From IMG/VR virus record IMGVR_UViG_3300044697_000009, positions 21,262 to 85,261 of that record: 64,000 nt of DNA. One strand, given 5' to 3'. A program made the position numbers and the translations under genes. This document shows positions 17,466-27,259 of this stretch, one piece after another (positions within the stretch are counted from its first letter, which is position 1; each line of letters opens with the position of its first letter). The notes under the pieces are model-generated. The model was given only the letters and a program-made list of their open reading frames with translations. It was not told the origin of the DNA and did no database searches. This stretch comes from a virus.

Positions 17466-18463
17466 TACTCAGTCCATTCAATAACTATTAAACCAGAAGA
17501 CCCATTTCCACCAGCACCACCAGAACCTCCAGCACCACCAGATACTAATCCCGCACCACCACCGCCACCGCCGCCTCCTGAACCGCCACCACGTCCTCCA
17601 GTTCCGTTTCCACCAGATGAACCATTTGTTGCAGCACTAGCAGTTGCAGTACTTCCACTAGTTCCATTTCCGCCGGCTCCGCCGTTTCCACCGGAAGGTG
17701 CCGATTGTCCATAAACTGAATATTCATCAGCTGTCGCACCACCACTTCCTCCACCGCCAGCACCTCCTCCCCCATATAAGCTACTAGAACCTGTTCCGTT
17801 AGTGCCTCGTAATCCATTTGTTGAATTAGCGTTAATATATATGAAATATGAATTTGTTGTTCCTGGTGTTCCACTTGTTCCAGCTCCACCATTTCCACCA
17901 GTTGAACTCCCCCCTACGCCACCAGCAGCTCCAGGTCTAGCAGTACCAGAAGTTAAAACTCCAACACCAAATGATGTGCCCGCTGTACCAACTGCACCAA
18001 CTGCTCCTCCAGAACTAGAAGTACCAGGATTTCCTGGACCTCCGCCGCCTCCTGGGTATCCGCCAACTGCGTATATTCCATAAGGAATTCCTAAAGTAAT
18101 TAAATTTCCAAAAGATGATATACCACCAAATCCTCCAGAATTTCCAGTAGTACCAATATTACCAGCAGAACCTCCATTAGCGGCAGATCCACCTGAACCA
18201 CCAGCTCCGATTGTTACTGTATATGTAGTTCCAGGGACAACTGTTAATGGGAAATACCAACCAGATGCAGCACCACCAGAACCTCCAGAAGAACCACCTG
18301 CGCCGCCTCCTCCTGCTCCAGTGTAACCTCCACCTCCTCCACCGCCACTACCACCTCCACCAGCTCCTGGTCTTATATAAATTCTAATATTTTCAACACC
18401 AGCCGGTGCTGTCCAAGTTCCACTTGTTGTAAATATTTGAGAAACTTTTCTAGATTGAGACAT
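17465..18463 (-). CDS. Glycine-rich adhesin-like protein, copy 2
   Basis: The 332-residue product shares the plan of its neighbours: FTTSGTWTAPAGVENIRIYI, RPGAGGGG, VPGTTYTVTIGAGGSGG, variable middle, second glycine run, and the end GLIVIEWTE. Its stop touches the start of copy 1 by one base. The variable middle (residues about 125-230) differs strongly from the other two copies, as expected if it forms surface loops. Confidence 0.75.
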   Translation of the reverse strand: MSQSRKVSQIFTTSGTWTAPAGVENIRIYIRPGAGGGGSGGGGGGGYTGAGGGGAGGSSGGSGGAASGWYFPLTVVPGTTYTVTIGAGGSGGSAANGGSAGNIGTTGNSGGFGGISSFGNLITLGIPYGIYAVGGYPGGGGGPGNPGTSSSGGAVGAVGTAGTSFGVGVLTSGTARPGAAGGVGGSSTGGNGGAGTSGTPGTTNSYFIYINANSTNGLRGTNGTGSSSLYGGGGAGGGGSGGATADEYSVYGQSAPSGGNGGAGGNGTSGSTATASAATNGSSGGNGTGGRGGGSGGGGGGGGAGLVSGGAGGSGGAGGNGSSGLIVIEWTE

Positions 18464-18717
18464 TACCCATTACCATTAACTATAATAGTTCCATCGGGAG
18501 AAGTATAAGTATCTGGATTTGGATATATAGGAGGTAGATATGACCAACCGATTTGTGGTATACAGCTAACTCCATTTAAAGTTAAATTATCTATTCTATT
18601 TACGTAATCGAAATTTTCTCCACCTAATGGATTAACAAAGAATAAATCAAGTATTGAATCATCATCTAATTCAAATACATTAACAATAAAACCTTGTGAA
18701 ATTTGCGCGTATGTCAT
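18463..18717 (-). CDS. Small protein between adhesin genes
   Basis: The 84-residue product begins MTYAQISQGFIVNVFELDDD and contains CIPQIGWSYLPPIYP. Short proteins with such an IGWSY segment often accompany phage fibres, perhaps as assembly factors. It overlaps both neighbours by one base. Function is not established. Confidence 0.65.
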   Translation of the reverse strand: MTYAQISQGFIVNVFELDDDSILDLFFVNPLGGENFDYVNRIDNLTLNGVSCIPQIGWSYLPPIYPNPDTYTSPDGTIIVNGNG

Positions 18718-19697
18718 TATTCAATCCATTCTATAACTAACAATCCATTACTTCCTTGCGATCCTGCGGCACCATTTCCACCACTTCCACCAGTTGTACC
18801 GCCAGCTCCGCCACCACCGCCTCCTCCACCACCAGCACCACCTCTACCGCCAGTTGGTTGAGAACCAGGATTTGTACCAGATACGCCATTTGAACCTGTA
18901 GTTAAACTTGCATTTCCACCATTACCACCGTTACCAGCTGTCCCACCTGTTGGAGCGCCAACTCCATAGACATTGTATTCATCACCATTTGAAGCAGTGC
19001 CACCAGCGCCGCCAGCGCCACCACCACCGTTTGTTGATATTCCGGTGCCACCTGTTCCCGAAGTTGCTAATGTTGGTATAGAATTTATTGGAGAAAAAAA
19101 TATATTAGCGGCAGGAGTTCCTACCGTTCCACCATTACTGCCATTAGCACCTGTATCAGAACCACCTGCTCCACCGGAAGAACCATTAGCACCAAGACCA
19201 GGTAATAGTCCATATACGCCACCATTTGAAGCCACACCGCCTCCAGTTCCTCCCGTTGTTGAAGTTCCTGCACCGCCTAAATGACTAGCCAAACCACCAT
19301 TTCCTCCTCCAGTTATATTATTTTGACCAGCAGAAATTAAAGATCCAAGACTTGTTATTCCACCATTACCACCGGCAGATCCTGCAGTTCCAGGATTTCC
19401 AGCAGAACCTCCAGTTCCAGCTGTTCCGCCTGAACCCCCAGAACCAACTGTAACCGTGTATGAAGTTCCTGGAGTAACCATTAAAGATGTATAAAATCCA
19501 GAAGCCGCTCCTCCAGATGATCCTCCACTTCCGCCTCCTCCACCACCGCCAGATGAGCCCGAATATCCTCCCCCACCACCTGCACCACCTCCGCCACCTC
19601 CGGCGCCAGGTCTGATGTAAACTCTTACACTAGTAACGCCAGCAGGAGCCACCCATGTACCAGAAGTTATGAAAGTTGTAAAAAGTTTACGACTCAT
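18717..19697 (-). CDS. Glycine-rich adhesin-like protein, copy 3
   Basis: The 326-residue product starts MSRKLFTTFITSGTWVAPAG, has glycine runs near residues 33-60 and 285-305, the common block TPGTSYTVTVGSGGSGG, and ends GLLVIEWIE. It is the first of the three paralogues in transcription order and follows the large fibre gene by a few bases. Confidence 0.75.
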   Translation of the reverse strand: MSRKLFTTFITSGTWVAPAGVTSVRVYIRPGAGGGGGGAGGGGGYSGSSGGGGGGGSGGSSGGAASGFYTSLMVTPGTSYTVTVGSGGSGGTAGTGGSAGNPGTAGSAGGNGGITSLGSLISAGQNNITGGGNGGLASHLGGAGTSTTGGTGGGVASNGGVYGLLPGLGANGSSGGAGGSDTGANGSNGGTVGTPAANIFFSPINSIPTLATSGTGGTGISTNGGGGAGGAGGTASNGDEYNVYGVGAPTGGTAGNGGNGGNASLTTGSNGVSGTNPGSQPTGGRGGAGGGGGGGGGAGGTTGGSGGNGAAGSQGSNGLLVIEWIE

Positions 19698-19700
19698 TTC

Positions 19701-22520
19701 TCAAATCATCCACCAATTCCCGGCAGATCCAACATGAAATGTCCAAGAACCATAATTTGTATATAAAACTTTTGATGCACTTAATCCTTCAATCATTTCT
19801 GAAGAATGCGGAGCAATTGTAATGGGATAAGTCTGAGCATTACCAGAACGGTCTTTAATAACAATAGTTCTACCAACAGTTGGTGTCGGTAATGTAATAG
19901 TTATAGCAGCAGATTGATTACAAAGAATTACATCATCAGTAGTAGTCGTATCAACTGTATAATTACTTGTGATAGTTTTAGTAGTTCTATACATACCACC
20001 ATTTATTTGATGTATAGCAGTACTAGATGATTGAGGACCTAGAGTAACACCGCCAGAATCAACTCTAAAAGCTTCAGCTGATGTCACAGATCCAGATGGA
20101 GTTACATTTATTGTGATATAAGTATGATTAGATGAATTCGTGAAAGTTTCACCGGCAATAAAATTCAAAGACCCAGTTGATGCTGAAGGAAATGTAGATG
20201 TTCCATATCCTTGGCCGGAGATAAATCCTAAAATATTACCTGTTGTGGCAGCGGTTGGAGACCCTGATGTACCATTTGCGTATCTATTTCTAGTACCAAC
20301 TGTTCCACCATATCCGGTTTGTACAATTCTTTGGGTAGATCCGGTATTATTAACAATATCAATTGCCGTTCCAGAAGCTGCAGAAGTCTCACCAATAGCA
20401 ATCTGGTTCACGTTATTGATAGAATAATTGCCCATGTTGAGATTTGCGGCTTGTGTACCAAGACTTTGAAGTGATGATGTAACAACAGTGGAATTCAATG
20501 TCGTTCCAGTTAAAGTCCCAGCTGGAGCGATAACTACGTTTTCAGATGCAGCAGTAATCAATCCTTTTCCGTTCACGGTGAATGAAGGAATTGATGTCGA
20601 TGATCCAAAACTACCAGTATTTGAATTCACAGTTGCAAGCGTTAAAGCTGCACTTCCAGGACCAGATGCACTGCCATCTCCCGTCAAAGCTGTAATAGTG
20701 CCAAGCATTGTGTTGACTTGTAAAACTGTCAGATCACTAGGTGTTGCGGAACTTCCAGTGTTATTACCTTTCAATGTGTCTGACGACATTTGGGATAATT
20801 TAGAGTTTGTTACACCGTTGTTTTTAACTTCAAGGTTATTTGAACCATTTATATCTAATGTTGAATTATCAACATTGACGTTCCATGTAACACCACTATT
20901 TGATAATCCTAGTCCTGGGTTGACTACAAATCCAGTTGCTACTTGTACCCACATTGTTCCGTTGTAATAATAAGTATCACCAGCATCATAGGATAAAGGA
21001 TTGTTATCTAATACTAACCATCTGTTTTCAGGAACAGCAAATGAATATGCGTAAGAACCGGGCGTGGCATTTGTAACCGTTGCTATATTGTCTTGATGTC
21101 CTACAAAATTACCACCTAAAGTCCCAGTTTGGCTTATATTAACGCCTAATCTATCGCCAGTTTGAACTGCTCTTCCAAGAGCGTCATGCCATGTAGTTCC
21201 ATCATAAAATACAAAATGTCCAGCACCGATAGATGACCAGGCACCAGTTGGAGAAGCTCCAATTAAATACGTTGTAGTATAATTAACCGGTGATACAGGA
21301 GGTGTTGATAAACTATCATCTATTAAATTAGCTATGATTATTGGATTTTGAGGATAGATTCCTTGAGCTAAGTAGTCAACATAGTTCTTCGTTGCCGCGT
21401 CTTGATTCGAAGTAGGATCAGTGACATTATGTATAAAATTTGAACCCATATCAAGGGCCCCGCTCATTGTGTCACCAGTCTTTAAAACGTTTAACGAAGC
21501 CGCACCTGTTAAACTAGCGGTGATTGTTCCAGCAGAAAAATCTCCAGAAGAATCACGTTCGACTATCGTTGATGCAGTATTAGATGAAGTAGCAGAATCT
21601 AGGATTACTTTATCAGTCGCAAGCATAAACCCGTTATTTGATTCAGTAACAGCAGCATGTAATGTAGGAGATGTTTGATTGCCGTGAGCATGAACGTGAT
21701 CAGCTAATGCTAAATAAGATGAAGATCCAGCAACGTTTGAAGTCCCGATTTGAACCGGAGCAGTTGAATCGTTAAGCATTGCTGAGACATTGGCGACAGA
21801 AAGATCTGAGGCATTTGCTGTTGAACCAGAGTTATTACCTTTGAGAGTCAAGGAAGCCATTTGAGCAAGCTTACTATTACTTACTACATTGCTTTGAATT
21901 GTGGAAGAAACTGATCCAGGTCCTGTTGCAACAACATCACCAGTTAACGCCGTAATAGCTTCATCAGAAAACGCATTGATTTGTCCTTGGATTTTTTCAA
22001 GGGCAGAAAGAATAGAATCTGTTGCTGAGATCGGTGTATTAGCGCCGACAGAATATCCTGTTAATAATTTCCCAGTAACAACAGTAGACGCTATTGATGT
22101 ACTAGATTGAGTACCTGTAACATCACCTGATAAAGATCCAGTAAATCCTGTTGAGTTACCGGATAAACTAGCAGTAATAATACCAGCTGAGAAATTACCT
22201 GAAGAATCACGTTCGACTAATGTAGAAGCGGTGTTAGTTGAAGTCGCTTCTGAAACAGTTGTAACAGTATTTGCGATATTAGTTGCTGATTGTCCGCCAA
22301 CTGAATTAACGGTAGCTGAAGCACTTCCAGGGCCAGTAGCTGAGACATCCCCAGTTAAAGCTGAAATAAAATCAGTAGAACCGAATTGATATGTAGTACC
22401 ATCACTGTCTTGAAGATATATACTAGTACCTTGAATATATAATTCGATGAATCCACTTGGAGGAGGCGAAGGAGTTGTTGAATATTGTGCTAAAACTAAT
22501 AAAGAACCTGGATTTGCCAT
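19701..22520 (-). CDS. Very large tail fibre protein
   Basis: The 939-residue product begins MANPGSLLVLAQYSTTPSPP and SGFIELYIQGTSIYLQDSDG, a form common at the virion-attached end of fibres. It has repeated fibre blocks (ITALTGDVSATGPGSASATV, LTGDVVATGPGSVSSTI, LTGDGSASGPGSAALTL) and twice TASTLVERDSSG or a close variant. The C-terminal domain (TIVIKDRSGNAQTYPITIAP, then SSEMIEGLSASKVL and NWWMI) matches those in two other fibre genes. It is likely the main host-recognition fibre. Confidence 0.8.
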   Translation of the reverse strand: MANPGSLLVLAQYSTTPSPPPSGFIELYIQGTSIYLQDSDGTTYQFGSTDFISALTGDVSATGPGSASATVNSVGGQSATNIANTVTTVSEATSTNTASTLVERDSSGNFSAGIITASLSGNSTGFTGSLSGDVTGTQSSTSIASTVVTGKLLTGYSVGANTPISATDSILSALEKIQGQINAFSDEAITALTGDVVATGPGSVSSTIQSNVVSNSKLAQMASLTLKGNNSGSTANASDLSVANVSAMLNDSTAPVQIGTSNVAGSSSYLALADHVHAHGNQTSPTLHAAVTESNNGFMLATDKVILDSATSSNTASTIVERDSSGDFSAGTITASLTGAASLNVLKTGDTMSGALDMGSNFIHNVTDPTSNQDAATKNYVDYLAQGIYPQNPIIIANLIDDSLSTPPVSPVNYTTTYLIGASPTGAWSSIGAGHFVFYDGTTWHDALGRAVQTGDRLGVNISQTGTLGGNFVGHQDNIATVTNATPGSYAYSFAVPENRWLVLDNNPLSYDAGDTYYYNGTMWVQVATGFVVNPGLGLSNSGVTWNVNVDNSTLDINGSNNLEVKNNGVTNSKLSQMSSDTLKGNNTGSSATPSDLTVLQVNTMLGTITALTGDGSASGPGSAALTLATVNSNTGSFGSSTSIPSFTVNGKGLITAASENVVIAPAGTLTGTTLNSTVVTSSLQSLGTQAANLNMGNYSINNVNQIAIGETSAASGTAIDIVNNTGSTQRIVQTGYGGTVGTRNRYANGTSGSPTAATTGNILGFISGQGYGTSTFPSASTGSLNFIAGETFTNSSNHTYITINVTPSGSVTSAEAFRVDSGGVTLGPQSSSTAIHQINGGMYRTTKTITSNYTVDTTTTDDVILCNQSAAITITLPTPTVGRTIVIKDRSGNAQTYPITIAPHSSEMIEGLSASKVLYTNYGSWTFHVGSAGNWWMI

Positions 22521-22529
22521 ATTTTTTCC

Positions 22530-22865
22530 TTAAAGTATAATTACTTCTCCACCGGGTTGGATAACTAAACTTGCTCCGGATTGTAATGTTAGACCTGGAG
22601 TAATTAAAGTTTCATCTGTATTTACAGTTACAGTTCCATTAACATTTCGTTGTGTTATATATCCTTGTGCTTCAATAGCCCCTGAGTCTTGGACATTTGT
22701 ACCAGGAGAATCTTGAATCGTTGTTCCTGTATCATCGGCCCACCTAGTAATAGCTCCAGTTGTTGTAGGTGATAATCCAGTAACATTTCCAGAACCAGAA
22801 CCTGATTCGATATAAATCAACTGTAGATTGCCAGTATAAGGATTTAAGATCGTCTTATAAGCCAT
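22530..22865 (-). CDS. Fibre-related structural protein
   Basis: The 111-residue product begins MAYKTILNPYTGNLQLIY and contains TGAITRWADDTGTTIQDSPG and VQDSGAIEAQG, sequences like the N-terminal parts of phage fibres. The end (TLQSGASLVIQPGGEVIIL) is a beta-repeat type. It may be a short fibre or collar-fibre base. Confidence 0.65.
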   Translation of the reverse strand: MAYKTILNPYTGNLQLIYIESGSGSGNVTGLSPTTTGAITRWADDTGTTIQDSPGTNVQDSGAIEAQGYITQRNVNGTVTVNTDETLITPGLTLQSGASLVIQPGGEVIIL

Positions 22866-23291
22866 TTATGTCCTAACTGCCGATGTTAAATTCGCACTAC
22901 TGTCATAACCAAGAGTAAGAGTCGCAACAAGAGTTCCAGATAATCCACCAGAATAGTATTCAATCTCAGTTGGAACTGTCTGACTATCTATAACTGAATT
23001 CGTTATACTGATACTATCGAAACTAACTGGAATTAACTGAGCGACATTAATAACGCTTTGATTCCCAGAACTATCAATCTTTGGAATCTGTAGTGTTCCA
23101 TTTGATTGACCATTCTGCGTTCCATACATTATTACACTATCACCATCAGTAGCTGTAACACTAACTAACAATTCCCCATTCACTGTCAAAGGAGCAGTCA
23201 GTGTCGCAGTAGTTCTTAATGCCTGAGCAATAGGGTCATAAGAATATTGAAGTATTTGTTGATGGTCTAAACCACTTGGTGTAAAAGCCAT
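22866..23291 (-). CDS. Structural-region beta protein of unknown function
   Basis: The 141-residue product (MAFTPSGLDHQQILQYSYD, later TATLTAPLTVNGELLVSV) resembles small phage structural proteins found next to fibres. It starts where the portal gene stops and is probably translated by coupling. No firm family. Confidence 0.65.
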   Translation of the reverse strand: MAFTPSGLDHQQILQYSYDPIAQALRTTATLTAPLTVNGELLVSVTATDGDSVIMYGTQNGQSNGTLQIPKIDSSGNQSVINVAQLIPVSFDSISITNSVIDSQTVPTEIEYYSGGLSGTLVATLTLGYDSSANLTSAVRT

Positions 23292-25399
23292 TATTTCCTC
23301 ATAGGTGGAGTCATTTGATTAGCCATTACTGGTAAGTTACGAAACTGTCCAGGAGGCTGTGGGATATTAGGTAACGCCATAGGCGCTTGTCCGTTACTAA
23401 GTGTCACTCCTGGAGTAATAGGTCCAAGTGCAGGATTAGATAATATAGGAGCAGGACCTTGTCCAGGTGGCGGTATCACTCCATGAGGACCGCCCTGGAC
23501 ATTAGGAGTGGGACCACCGGGAGAAGGAGGAGTTCCCGATGGCCCCGTTTGTTGACCGGGCAACGGAGGAAGTTGCTGTTCTCCGATCAACTGTAGTAAG
23601 CCTGGATCTGTATTTCTTAATGCATTTAAATGAGCCTCGATATGATCCATTACGATTTTAACAAGTTCTGGATTTTCTCTCAAATCTGGATCATCAAGTA
23701 CGGCTTTATGTTCTTGAACGTGTTGAGAATGTTTATCAGTTGGCGATACTAAAGGATTTTCACCATTCAATAATTTTTCATTCTCACGTTTAATTGTTAA
23801 GAGTTCTTTCATCTCGATGTTGTACATATCATCAAGACGGCCTGTATTAATAACTTGGAAGTATTGTTGAGGATCTGTCAAAAGTTTCATCTGAAGGAGT
23901 TGTTCTGCCATTTGAACACGACCAGCGATTGTCCGTGACAATGGGTTACCAACATCAACAACAACACGATTGATCTCAGAGATATCATCTCCAGTAAATT
24001 CTTTAAGCATAGAACGATTGCTAACGCCAACTAATGTAACAATCTTAGGCGTCATCGCAAAGTCTTTAAGAATACTCAGTAATCCCGTACCAACGTTCTC
24101 AATAAGTTTAACGTATGATTGTTGAAGACCTGATACGAATTGAAGCGCCATGGATTGAACAAGAGCAAGAGCAGTTCCAGATTTCAATGAAGCTTCTGGA
24201 TTACCACGAGCAACAGAGTTAACACCTGAGATCGTCTCAGCAGATTGAATACACATATCTAGGAATTTAAAGATTTCAGCTGGTGTTTGTGTCAGGTTCA
24301 AAGGCTCAGGTTTCATGTTACCTTCGATAATGTTCATTGCACCTTCGAGCTGGTTGACTGCGATATCAGCGCCACGAGGTACAAATAGATTCTGAACACC
24401 AAATGCGTTTTCGTTAGTTGCAATCGTACTGAATAAAGAATTGATTAATTCCTGAATCGGCATGATATCAAACATGTCAGTATATCCATAAGGAGTACCA
24501 AGGATCTCAGCAGGTACGATTCTAAAGATCGGAATTGTTCTATAAGGCATCTTGGCGTCTTGAAGAATACAATCGCTATCCAAGAACAACATATATCGAC
24601 CTTCAGGCAAGGCTTCAGATTGACGATGAAAAAATTCGTATACTGCGATGTCATCTGTTTCATCATTTGACCAAACAGCTAAACGATATACAGAACTATC
24701 TGTTTTGGAAGGAATTCCACGGATTTTATCAGCTAGTTCAGGATACTTAGCCATTAAGTTATAGCGATTTTGAAAACTACGACAAAGAATCCAATCATTG
24801 TCCCAATTTTCTTTTGTACCATCCACTACGACATCAAATGGAGTTAATGTAGTGAATTCGATTTCACCTTCGTAATTAAACTCACCAGTTTCAGGATCAG
24901 CATCATAAAGATTACCGCCCATTGCATTCCAGGCAAGTTTTATATATCCAGCACCAAGTACAATAGCAAGTTCGACGGCTTTATTTAAAACGTCTTCAAG
25001 ATGTTTTTCTCTCATGTAGTAATCAAGAATACCATCTGCGATAATCGTTTGAGATTCTGACTTAGCATCAGAGTTTACAGCACGAGCTTCCATAATAGGA
25101 CGATTTGAAGTAATCATGATGTAAATATGTCGTGCTAAGTTTCTAAAATGGTTTACTGGAAATTGTATTAACTCACCTTGATCGCCAGTAAAGTTAACTC
25201 TATGTCCATAACCCAGGTCATGTTCATATGCGCCATGATACATTCTCCACATATTGCTAAGTTTTTCTAAATACGCATTAGCTCTTAACATATTGAAGAA
25301 GCTCTGTGCTCTTGATAAACACGTACTTGCTACAACATCTGGAGTATTAGCTGCGAAATAAATCGAATCAGCTTGTTTAAAAGAACTTGTATCGCTCAT
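23291..25399 (-). CDS. Portal protein
   Basis: The 702-residue product follows TerL with a 4-base overlap. It has features of podovirus-type portals: NHFRNLARHIYIMITSNRP, an aspartate-rich beta domain (TLTPFDVVVDGTKENWDND), GTPYGYTDMFDIMPIQELIN, long wing/stem helices (SVARGNPEASLKSGTALALV) and a Pro/Gly-rich C-terminal tail (residues about 615-700). Its length is close to that of P22 portal (725 residues). Twelve copies are expected to form the DNA entry ring at the capsid vertex. Confidence 0.85.
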   Translation of the reverse strand: MSDTSSFKQADSIYFAANTPDVVASTCLSRAQSFFNMLRANAYLEKLSNMWRMYHGAYEHDLGYGHRVNFTGDQGELIQFPVNHFRNLARHIYIMITSNRPIMEARAVNSDAKSESQTIIADGILDYYMREKHLEDVLNKAVELAIVLGAGYIKLAWNAMGGNLYDADPETGEFNYEGEIEFTTLTPFDVVVDGTKENWDNDWILCRSFQNRYNLMAKYPELADKIRGIPSKTDSSVYRLAVWSNDETDDIAVYEFFHRQSEALPEGRYMLFLDSDCILQDAKMPYRTIPIFRIVPAEILGTPYGYTDMFDIMPIQELINSLFSTIATNENAFGVQNLFVPRGADIAVNQLEGAMNIIEGNMKPEPLNLTQTPAEIFKFLDMCIQSAETISGVNSVARGNPEASLKSGTALALVQSMALQFVSGLQQSYVKLIENVGTGLLSILKDFAMTPKIVTLVGVSNRSMLKEFTGDDISEINRVVVDVGNPLSRTIAGRVQMAEQLLQMKLLTDPQQYFQVINTGRLDDMYNIEMKELLTIKRENEKLLNGENPLVSPTDKHSQHVQEHKAVLDDPDLRENPELVKIVMDHIEAHLNALRNTDPGLLQLIGEQQLPPLPGQQTGPSGTPPSPGGPTPNVQGGPHGVIPPPGQGPAPILSNPALGPITPGVTLSNGQAPMALPNIPQPPGQFRNLPVMANQMTPPMRK

Positions 25400-26865
25400 A
25401 ATATCCTCTTGGGTTTGGACTTAACATTAAAGATTTTTTTATATACATCAGCAGGGTCTTGATTTTGAGTATTGTAGTATTTCATTTGATCAATCATCGT
25501 GAGACTTGATGGATTGATATCGTAGTTAGCTGGATATGGATTTTTTCCAAAAATAACGTTACGAACTAAATAAATCAATGCATCGACTGCATCATAATGT
25601 GCATCATCAGGAGATCTCGCAAAACGATTCCTTGCATTCCTACTATCCCATTTAGCGTTCTTAAGATGCCGTATTAATGTTACACATCTAGGATGGATTA
25701 TTATTTTCTTTGCCGCCAACAATGTTCTAAGATTATTAACCGCTGTTTCTTTTTCATCTTTTTTAGTAGGTATGAAGTTTATACGATTACCACTGTTAAC
25801 CAAGATCTCACGAATCGTAATATAATCTACGTCACTGAATCTAAGATAAGGTGTCTTGACTTCCAATGACAAAGGATTGGTCCAGAGTTCTTTTTCTTTT
25901 GTATCAATCCTCTCGACAAGTTTTACAAGACTTTCGTTAGGATTATTAAAGTTCATAATGAGTTCGTCTTCAATAATGATTTTATTTGCACGGAAGTCGA
26001 AGTATCCAAATACAACAACAGTTAAGTCCCGACCACCAGTATCCATAGCTTCGTATGCATCATAAAATGGAGGTTTTGGCCATTCTTTAACGATTTCTTT
26101 TTCTAAGACTGCATCAAATTCAGGAACGACGGATAAAGTAGGATCTTTAATGACTTGGCATAAGAATTCCCGTTTCCAGGAGTCTGAGTTCTCACCACCC
26201 ATTGATTCTTTAAGACGTTCGATTTGTTCTTCTTTAAGTAATGGATTGTCGTAGACTGTCTTTCTAGTAAGTTTATTTCGCGTCTCCGCTTCCTCAATAA
26301 ACTTAAAAAAATCATGGTCAAGGTCTGCTGGAGGAGTACTAGCAAGTACGATCTTACCTCCAGTATGAATAGTTGTAGGAATAAAGATTTGTTCTACAAT
26401 ATACCTTAAATCTGTACAAAAACCTGCTTCATCGATTAATACAAGTGTAGCTTTTTGACCACGGAGACGATCATAGTGTTTATTGTCTGTACCGGCTAAC
26501 TGGATTTGTGAACCATTACTGAAGTAATATGTATGGTACTTAGCTTTGAAGTCCGGGCGGATACTTTGAGGACAATCATTTAAGAGTTCAGTAAAGATTT
26601 TTTCAAACACGGAATGAATATGGACTTTTGTATCTGTTACTAGTTTTATAATTGCGTCATTTTTTCTAAGTGCGTGTTCAAGTGCTAGAATCGCCATGAG
26701 ATACGATTTACCACTTTGACGACTTAAGAGCCATACGAGGATACTATGAGGATCGGAGTTATAAAAGAGATCATACATCTCTTGTTGGACTCTGTGGCAT
26801 TTCCATCTAAGGTTGCCTTGCGTCCATAAAATAGCCCGGGCCTGCTGAGTATCGAGTTTAGACAT
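25396..26865 (-). CDS. terL: Large terminase subunit
   Basis: The 489-residue product packages DNA. The ATPase has Walker A SRQSGKS at residues 48-54 and a Walker B-like LVLIDEAGF around residue 140, with a following coupling motif ASTPP. The C-terminal nuclease shows AMDTGGRDLTVVVFG around residue 263 and DAHYDAVDALIYLVRN near residue 440, which carry the expected acidic residues. The start at 26865 is chosen because GAGG precedes it; an ATG at 26883 would extend the protein by six residues without a good site. It overlaps the upstream small gene by 8 bases. Confidence 0.9.
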   Translation of the reverse strand: MSKLDTQQARAILWTQGNLRWKCHRVQQEMYDLFYNSDPHSILVWLLSRQSGKSYLMAILALEHALRKNDAIIKLVTDTKVHIHSVFEKIFTELLNDCPQSIRPDFKAKYHTYYFSNGSQIQLAGTDNKHYDRLRGQKATLVLIDEAGFCTDLRYIVEQIFIPTTIHTGGKIVLASTPPADLDHDFFKFIEEAETRNKLTRKTVYDNPLLKEEQIERLKESMGGENSDSWKREFLCQVIKDPTLSVVPEFDAVLEKEIVKEWPKPPFYDAYEAMDTGGRDLTVVVFGYFDFRANKIIIEDELIMNFNNPNESLVKLVERIDTKEKELWTNPLSLEVKTPYLRFSDVDYITIREILVNSGNRINFIPTKKDEKETAVNNLRTLLAAKKIIIHPRCVTLIRHLKNAKWDSRNARNRFARSPDDAHYDAVDALIYLVRNVIFGKNPYPANYDINPSSLTMIDQMKYYNTQNQDPADVYKKIFNVKSKPKRIL

Positions 26866-27259
26866 CGTCCTCACCAGTTGCAAGACGTAAGAGTTCTGCT
26901 TGAGGTATGTCTTTACCGAGGTCAGCTAAGTTCTCGGTTTTTGTTATGTCTTTAAGGATTTTACAATAGATATCAAATCTTTTAGCTTCTTCAAGAGTTA
27001 ATGCGCGAGTCAATGAAAAATCACGGAGTTTTGAGATCTCAGTTCTACAGATATATTCTTGGTCATTAGTCTCAAACTTCTTTGCATCTGATTCAGTTTT
27101 GATTAAAGGAACTGTACCTTCAACAAGAGCTTTGAGATGAGTAATCTCTTCTTCTTGAGCTTTAATTGTTTTTAAAAGTTCTGTATTTGTTTTAGTCAGA
27201 GCAATATTGAAAGCTTTTAGATCTATGATTTCTTTTGCAATATCAAGTTTGTCTTTCAT
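26858..27259 (-). CDS. Candidate small terminase subunit
   Basis: The 133-residue product has an N-terminal coiled coil (LTKTNTELLKTIKAQEEEIT, then HLKAL), and a C-terminal block SKLRDFSLTRALTLEEAKRF of a type I recall in small phage proteins encoded directly upstream of TerL. It overlaps TerL by 8 bases. The small-terminase call is positional and tentative; a DNA-binding domain is not obvious. Confidence 0.55.
   Translation of the reverse strand: MKDKLDIAKEIIDLKAFNIALTKTNTELLKTIKAQEEEITHLKALVEGTVPLIKTESDAKKFETNDQEYICRTEISKLRDFSLTRALTLEEAKRFDIYCKILKDITKTENLADLGKDIPQAELLRLATGEDDV

Noticed and set aside
16531-19284. Proline-rich frames on the plus strand opposite the glycine-rich genes
   Set aside because: They are antisense shadows of GGN codons read as CCN/NCC; the minus frames have proper starts, overlaps and family structure.
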